Shown here: piece by piece, positions 4,843 to 7,040 of the stretch
Numbering within the stretch: position 1 is the first letter of the stretch
Layout of the letters: the number at the start of each line of letters is the position of its first letter
Assembly: GCA_964480825.1 (NCBI GenBank)
Contig: CAYZRJ010000032.1
Coordinates: 1 to 7,040, forward strand
Length of the DNA stretch: 7,040 nt
Direction: 5' to 3'
Source of the DNA: CAYZRJ01 sp964480825
GTDB lineage: Bacteria > Patescibacteriota > WWE3 > UBA101185 > UBA10185
Program-made: the position numbers and the translations under genes
The notes under the pieces: model-generated
Database searches by the model: none
The model's input: the letters and a program-made list of their open reading frames with translations, nothing else
Told to the model about the DNA's origin: nothing

Positions 4843-6020
4843 AATTCGTACCTTAATGATTCAACCGGATCTTTTTTACTTGCCGAAATTGCAGGATAAG
4901 TTCCAAACACAATTCCAACCAGCAATGAAAATCCAAAAGACACCAATACCGCCCACAAAGGTGTTTCGGCGCGAAGATATGGCTGAGCTGTCAAGGTTGC
5001 GAGTAATCCCAAGATTATTCCAACCAGGCCGCCGGTTACGCTTAAAAATAATGATTCGAGTAAAAACTGGGTTGCAATGTTTTTAGAAGTTGCTCCGAGT
5101 GCTTTTCGCAGACCGATCTCACCTATTCGTTCGTTTACAGAAACTAGCATAATATTCATAATTCCTATACCCCCGACTAAAAGTGAAATACCTGCAATTG
5201 CCCCTAGACCAATACTTAAAGTTTTTAATATATTCTGAAAAGCTTTTAATATATCTTTTGCAGTTAACACTGAAAACTCATCTTTTTTGTGGTTATTCAA
5301 AAGAATAAGCTCGACTTCATTCATAACTTCGCTTATATTTTTCTCTTGCTTCACTTTTATTGTAATTCCTGAAATATTTTTCACTTTTAACGATTTCATA
5401 ATAGTGGTATATGGGATAATTATTCGATTATCTAGAGAGCTTCCTCTAGGAACAGTTGTGCCGATCACCTTGAAATCAATATCCGAAATTTTTATATGCT
5501 TATTTATTGGATTTATCAGGGACAGCCTTTTTGCTACTTCGGGTCCGATAACAGCTACTCTGGCCGCCGAACTTACGTCGTATTTTTCAATCGAACGTCC
5601 CTCGTTTATTTCAAAGTTTGAGATGGTTAAAAATTTATGGTTTGCTCCTCTAATTTCAGCGTAATAATTGTTACTTTTATACGCAACTGTTTTGTTTAGG
5701 CGTATGTTGGGGGCAGCTGTAACAATATAATCTGAGGCTGATTTGTTTATATCGTCAACGTCCTTTTCATTTAACTTATTGTTAGTTCGAGCTATAGAGG
5801 GATCGCCCATCAAATTAAATCTACCCGGTTCCACTAACACTATATCGGATCCTATAACACTAAACTGATCAACGATATAGTTTTTAACGCCTTGAACAAG
5901 AGAAACCAAAGATAAAACAGCAAAAACTCCGATAATAATTCCGAGCATGGTTAAAAAACTTCTTACCTTATTTGCTTTTAATGCGCTCAACGCCGTTAAA
6001 ATTGTTTCAGAAAAAGCCAT
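4839..6020 (-). CDS. MacB/FtsX-type ABC transporter permease (first copy)
   Basis: A complete 393-residue MacB-family permease. Transmembrane helix 1 lies at about 20-44 (RSFLTMLGIIIGVFAV), followed by a long extracytoplasmic domain (about 45-260). Helices follow at about 268-293, 316-343 and 354-378, with the coupling motif ERIGEIGLRKALGA at 297-310 contacting the ATPase. The tail is KKDPVESLRYEL. In the membrane it should pair with a second permease and two ATPase subunits, and work with a periplasmic or wall-side HlyD-like adaptor using the mechanotransmission mechanism known for MacB. The ATG at 6020 is 11 bases after the ATPase stop, with only a weak GAAG as ribosome site. Its TGA overlaps the next start as ATGA. 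At position 300 it has Gly where the second copy has Arg, one small difference in the otherwise conserved coupling segment. Confidence 0.92.
   Translation of the reverse strand: MAFSETILTALSALKANKVRSFLTMLGIIIGVFAVLSLVSLVQGVKNYIVDQFSVIGSDIVLVEPGRFNLMGDPSIARTNNKLNEKDVDDINKSASDYIVTAAPNIRLNKTVAYKSNNYYAEIRGANHKFLTISNFEINEGRSIEKYDVSSAARVAVIGPEVAKRLSLINPINKHIKISDIDFKVIGTTVPRGSSLDNRIIIPYTTIMKSLKVKNISGITIKVKQEKNISEVMNEVELILLNNHKKDEFSVLTAKDILKAFQNILKTLSIGLGAIAGISLLVGGIGIMNIMLVSVNERIGEIGLRKALGATSKNIATQFLLESLFLSVTGGLVGIILGLLATLTAQPYLRAETPLWAVLVSFGFSLLVGIVFGTYPAISASKKDPVESLRYEL
4858..4877 (+). repeat. Terminator-like stem and T-tract in the antisense of the first permease tail
   Basis: GATTC (4858-4862), loop AACC, GGATC (4867-4871, one T-G pair) and TTTTTT (4872-4877) on the + strand. 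It is the positional counterpart of the real-looking terminator at 3678-3699, because both are antisense to the conserved KK(E/D)P(I/V)E tail of a permease. The stem is short and no + strand gene reads into it, so it is probably a by-product of coding. Confidence 0.35.
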
Positions 6021-6031
6021 GGTCTTCAGAT

Positions 6032-6703
6032 TTAAACGATATACCCATCTTTTAAAGTTATCTGCCTTTTTGCAATTTTGGCTAAATCTTCGTCGTGAGT
6101 TACTAAAATTATCGTCTTTCCCTGTTCATTTAATTCTTTAAATAAATTTATAATTTCTTCACCTGTTTTAGAATCTAAATTTCCGGTGGGTTCGTCCGCA
6201 AAAATAATCGAGGGGTCGTTTACTAAAGCTCTGGCAACTGCTACACGTTGCTTTTGACCGACCGATAATTCGTTTGATTTATTGTAAATACGATCAGAAA
6301 GTCCTACCTGTTCAAGTATTTTGATTGCCTTTTCTTTCCATTCTTTTCTTGGAGTCGCGCTGTATTTTAACGGCAGTATAACGTTGTCAAGCGAAGTAGT
6401 TCTTTGAAGCAAATTAAAGAACTGAAAAACAAAGCCTATTTCTTTGTTTCTTATTTTTGCAAGTTGCTTTTCGGTGTATTTTGATATTTCTATGCCCTTT
6501 AGCATAATACTTCCTGAAGTCGGAGTATCAAGTAGACCCAAAATATGCATTAAGGTAGATTTTCCTGATCCGGATTTACCGACAATAGAAACAAACTCTC
6601 CCTCACTAATTTCTAATGAAACTCCTTTTAACGCCTGAATTTTGTTGCCTCCAATATCATATTCTTTAATAACATTTGTGGCTTTTAATAACGGAGGGTT
6701 CAT
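6032..6703 (-). CDS. ABC transporter ATP-binding protein, MacB/LolD type
   Basis: A complete 223-residue nucleotide-binding domain that drives the adjacent permeases. Walker A GKSGSGKST is at 42-50, the Q-loop glutamine is Q94, and the signature LSVGQKQR is at 146-153. Walker B SIIFADEP is at 165-172 with catalytic E171. The D-loop NLDS is at 175-178 and the switch histidine is H203 (VTHD). All residues needed for ATP hydrolysis are present. The signature reads LSVGQ in place of the common LSGGQ, a change that leaves the Ser and the last Gly intact and should be active. Its length and the 'GxNKIQALKGVSLEI' start are typical of the LolD/MacB/SalX branch. The ATG overlaps the adaptor's TGA by four bases (ATGA) without a Shine-Dalgarno, so it is probably translated by coupling. 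It is the only ATPase gene visible for two permeases. Confidence 0.95.
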   Translation of the reverse strand: MNPPLLKATNVIKEYDIGGNKIQALKGVSLEISEGEFVSIVGKSGSGKSTLMHILGLLDTPTSGSIMLKGIEISKYTEKQLAKIRNKEIGFVFQFFNLLQRTTSLDNVILPLKYSATPRKEWKEKAIKILEQVGLSDRIYNKSNELSVGQKQRVAVARALVNDPSIIFADEPTGNLDSKTGEEIINLFKELNEQGKTIILVTHDEDLAKIAKRQITLKDGYIV

Positions 6704-7040
6704 TTTACTATTTTCGCTTTGTAGCCATCTTTAACTTCAACATCAGATGTCAAGGGCGCAATTATTTGTTTATTAATATCGGTTTTAACTTCAGTGTATA
6801 TATCACCTTCTAAGCCTATCTCGATTGGGAATTTTGATATGTAGCCATTTTCTTCGATCCAAACATATGATTCATCTTGTTCGTCAAAGTATATTTCGTC
6901 GTAATACAGTGACTTAACTTCATACTCGCTGGAGGCAGATGCAATTTTTACGTCTCCGCTCATGCCAAGTAGAGGTTGTTTGTCGCTGTCATTAAAACTA
7001 ACTTTAGCAACAAACGTGCTATCGCTCGCATACAAAGGAA
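6700..7040 (-). CDS. HlyD/MacA-type efflux adaptor subunit, C-terminal part (runs off the right edge)
   Basis: The reading frame is open to the end of the window, so the N-terminal anchor, hairpin and lipoyl domains lie outside it. About 113 residues are visible. They fit the beta-barrel end of a membrane fusion protein (FVAKVSFND, then LLGMSGDVKIA, resembling the 'GM.a.V.i' strand). The membrane-proximal domain follows (ESYVWIEENGYISKFPIEIGLEG, like the 'yVwv..ng...r.VeiG' signature), ending in DVEVKDGYKAKIVK. In MacAB-type exporters this subunit sits outside the membrane and links to the permease. The apparent TTG and ATG codons at 7035 and 7031 are internal. Its stop overlaps the ATPase start as ATGA, so it is the upstream member of this operon; the operon promoter is not in the window. 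Confidence 0.85.
   Translation of the reverse strand, partial: PLYASDSTFVAKVSFNDSDKQPLLGMSGDVKIASASSEYEVKSLYYDEIYFDEQDESYVWIEENGYISKFPIEIGLEGDIYTEVKTDINKQIIAPLTSDVEVKDGYKAKIVK

Noticed and set aside
4769..5086. 105-codon open frame on the + strand spanning the permease junction
   Set aside because: It is antisense to two well-supported permease genes and has no family resemblance.
5287..5664. 125-codon open frame on the + strand, hydrophobic at the start
   Set aside because: It is antisense to the first permease's extracytoplasmic domain, with no ribosome site or promoter seen; the apparent hydrophobicity comes from A/T-rich antisense codons.
6250..6265. LSVGQ in place of LSGGQ as a sign of a dead ATPase
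   Set aside because: The Ser and final Gly that contact ATP are kept, all other motifs are intact, and the middle position tolerates change in this branch.

Overview
The window looks like a compact, AT-rich bacterial chromosome segment. Intergenic gaps are tiny, ATGA stop/start overlaps occur, convergent genes abut or overlap, and several starts look leaderless. Together with two envelope glycosyltransferases and a MacB-type exporter with no visible outer-membrane factor, this suggests a reduced-genome lineage such as Candidate Phyla Radiation / Patescibacteria. That placement is an inference from style and protein flavour, not from a marker gene. All genes read through with the standard code.

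Left part (1-3089): the first ~50 bases may hold the tail of a transposase-like protein. Next comes a complete NAD-dependent sugar-nucleotide epimerase on the + strand (108-1145). Its stop codon directly abuts the stop codon of a convergent pair of tandem GT2 glycosyltransferase genes on the - strand (1146-2132 and 2190-3089). The two glycosyltransferases are clear paralogues, and a perfect 9-bp-stem hairpin lies between them. The set suggests synthesis of a surface glycan: the epimerase supplies a sugar nucleotide and the two transferases add sugars.

Middle (3090-3690): a tRNA-Arg(TCG) gene with encoded CCA lies on the - strand (3136-3212). Opposite and divergent to it is a small single-pass membrane protein with a possible DUF4430-like domain (3252-3689). 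The two are served by tightly packed, back-to-back extended -10 promoters. The small gene ends in a convincing intrinsic terminator that lies inside the 3' coding end of the convergent permease gene.

Right part (3664-7040): a MacAB-like ABC exporter operon on the - strand, transcribed from beyond the right edge. Its order is HlyD/MacA-type adaptor (C-terminal part only), ATPase, permease 1, permease 2. Spacing is ATGA overlap, 11 bp, ATGA overlap. Two distinct co-linear permeases beside one ATPase suggest a heterodimeric membrane part. No plainly new system is visible; the most interesting signals are the dual-coded terminator, the overlapping divergent promoters and the paired paralogues.
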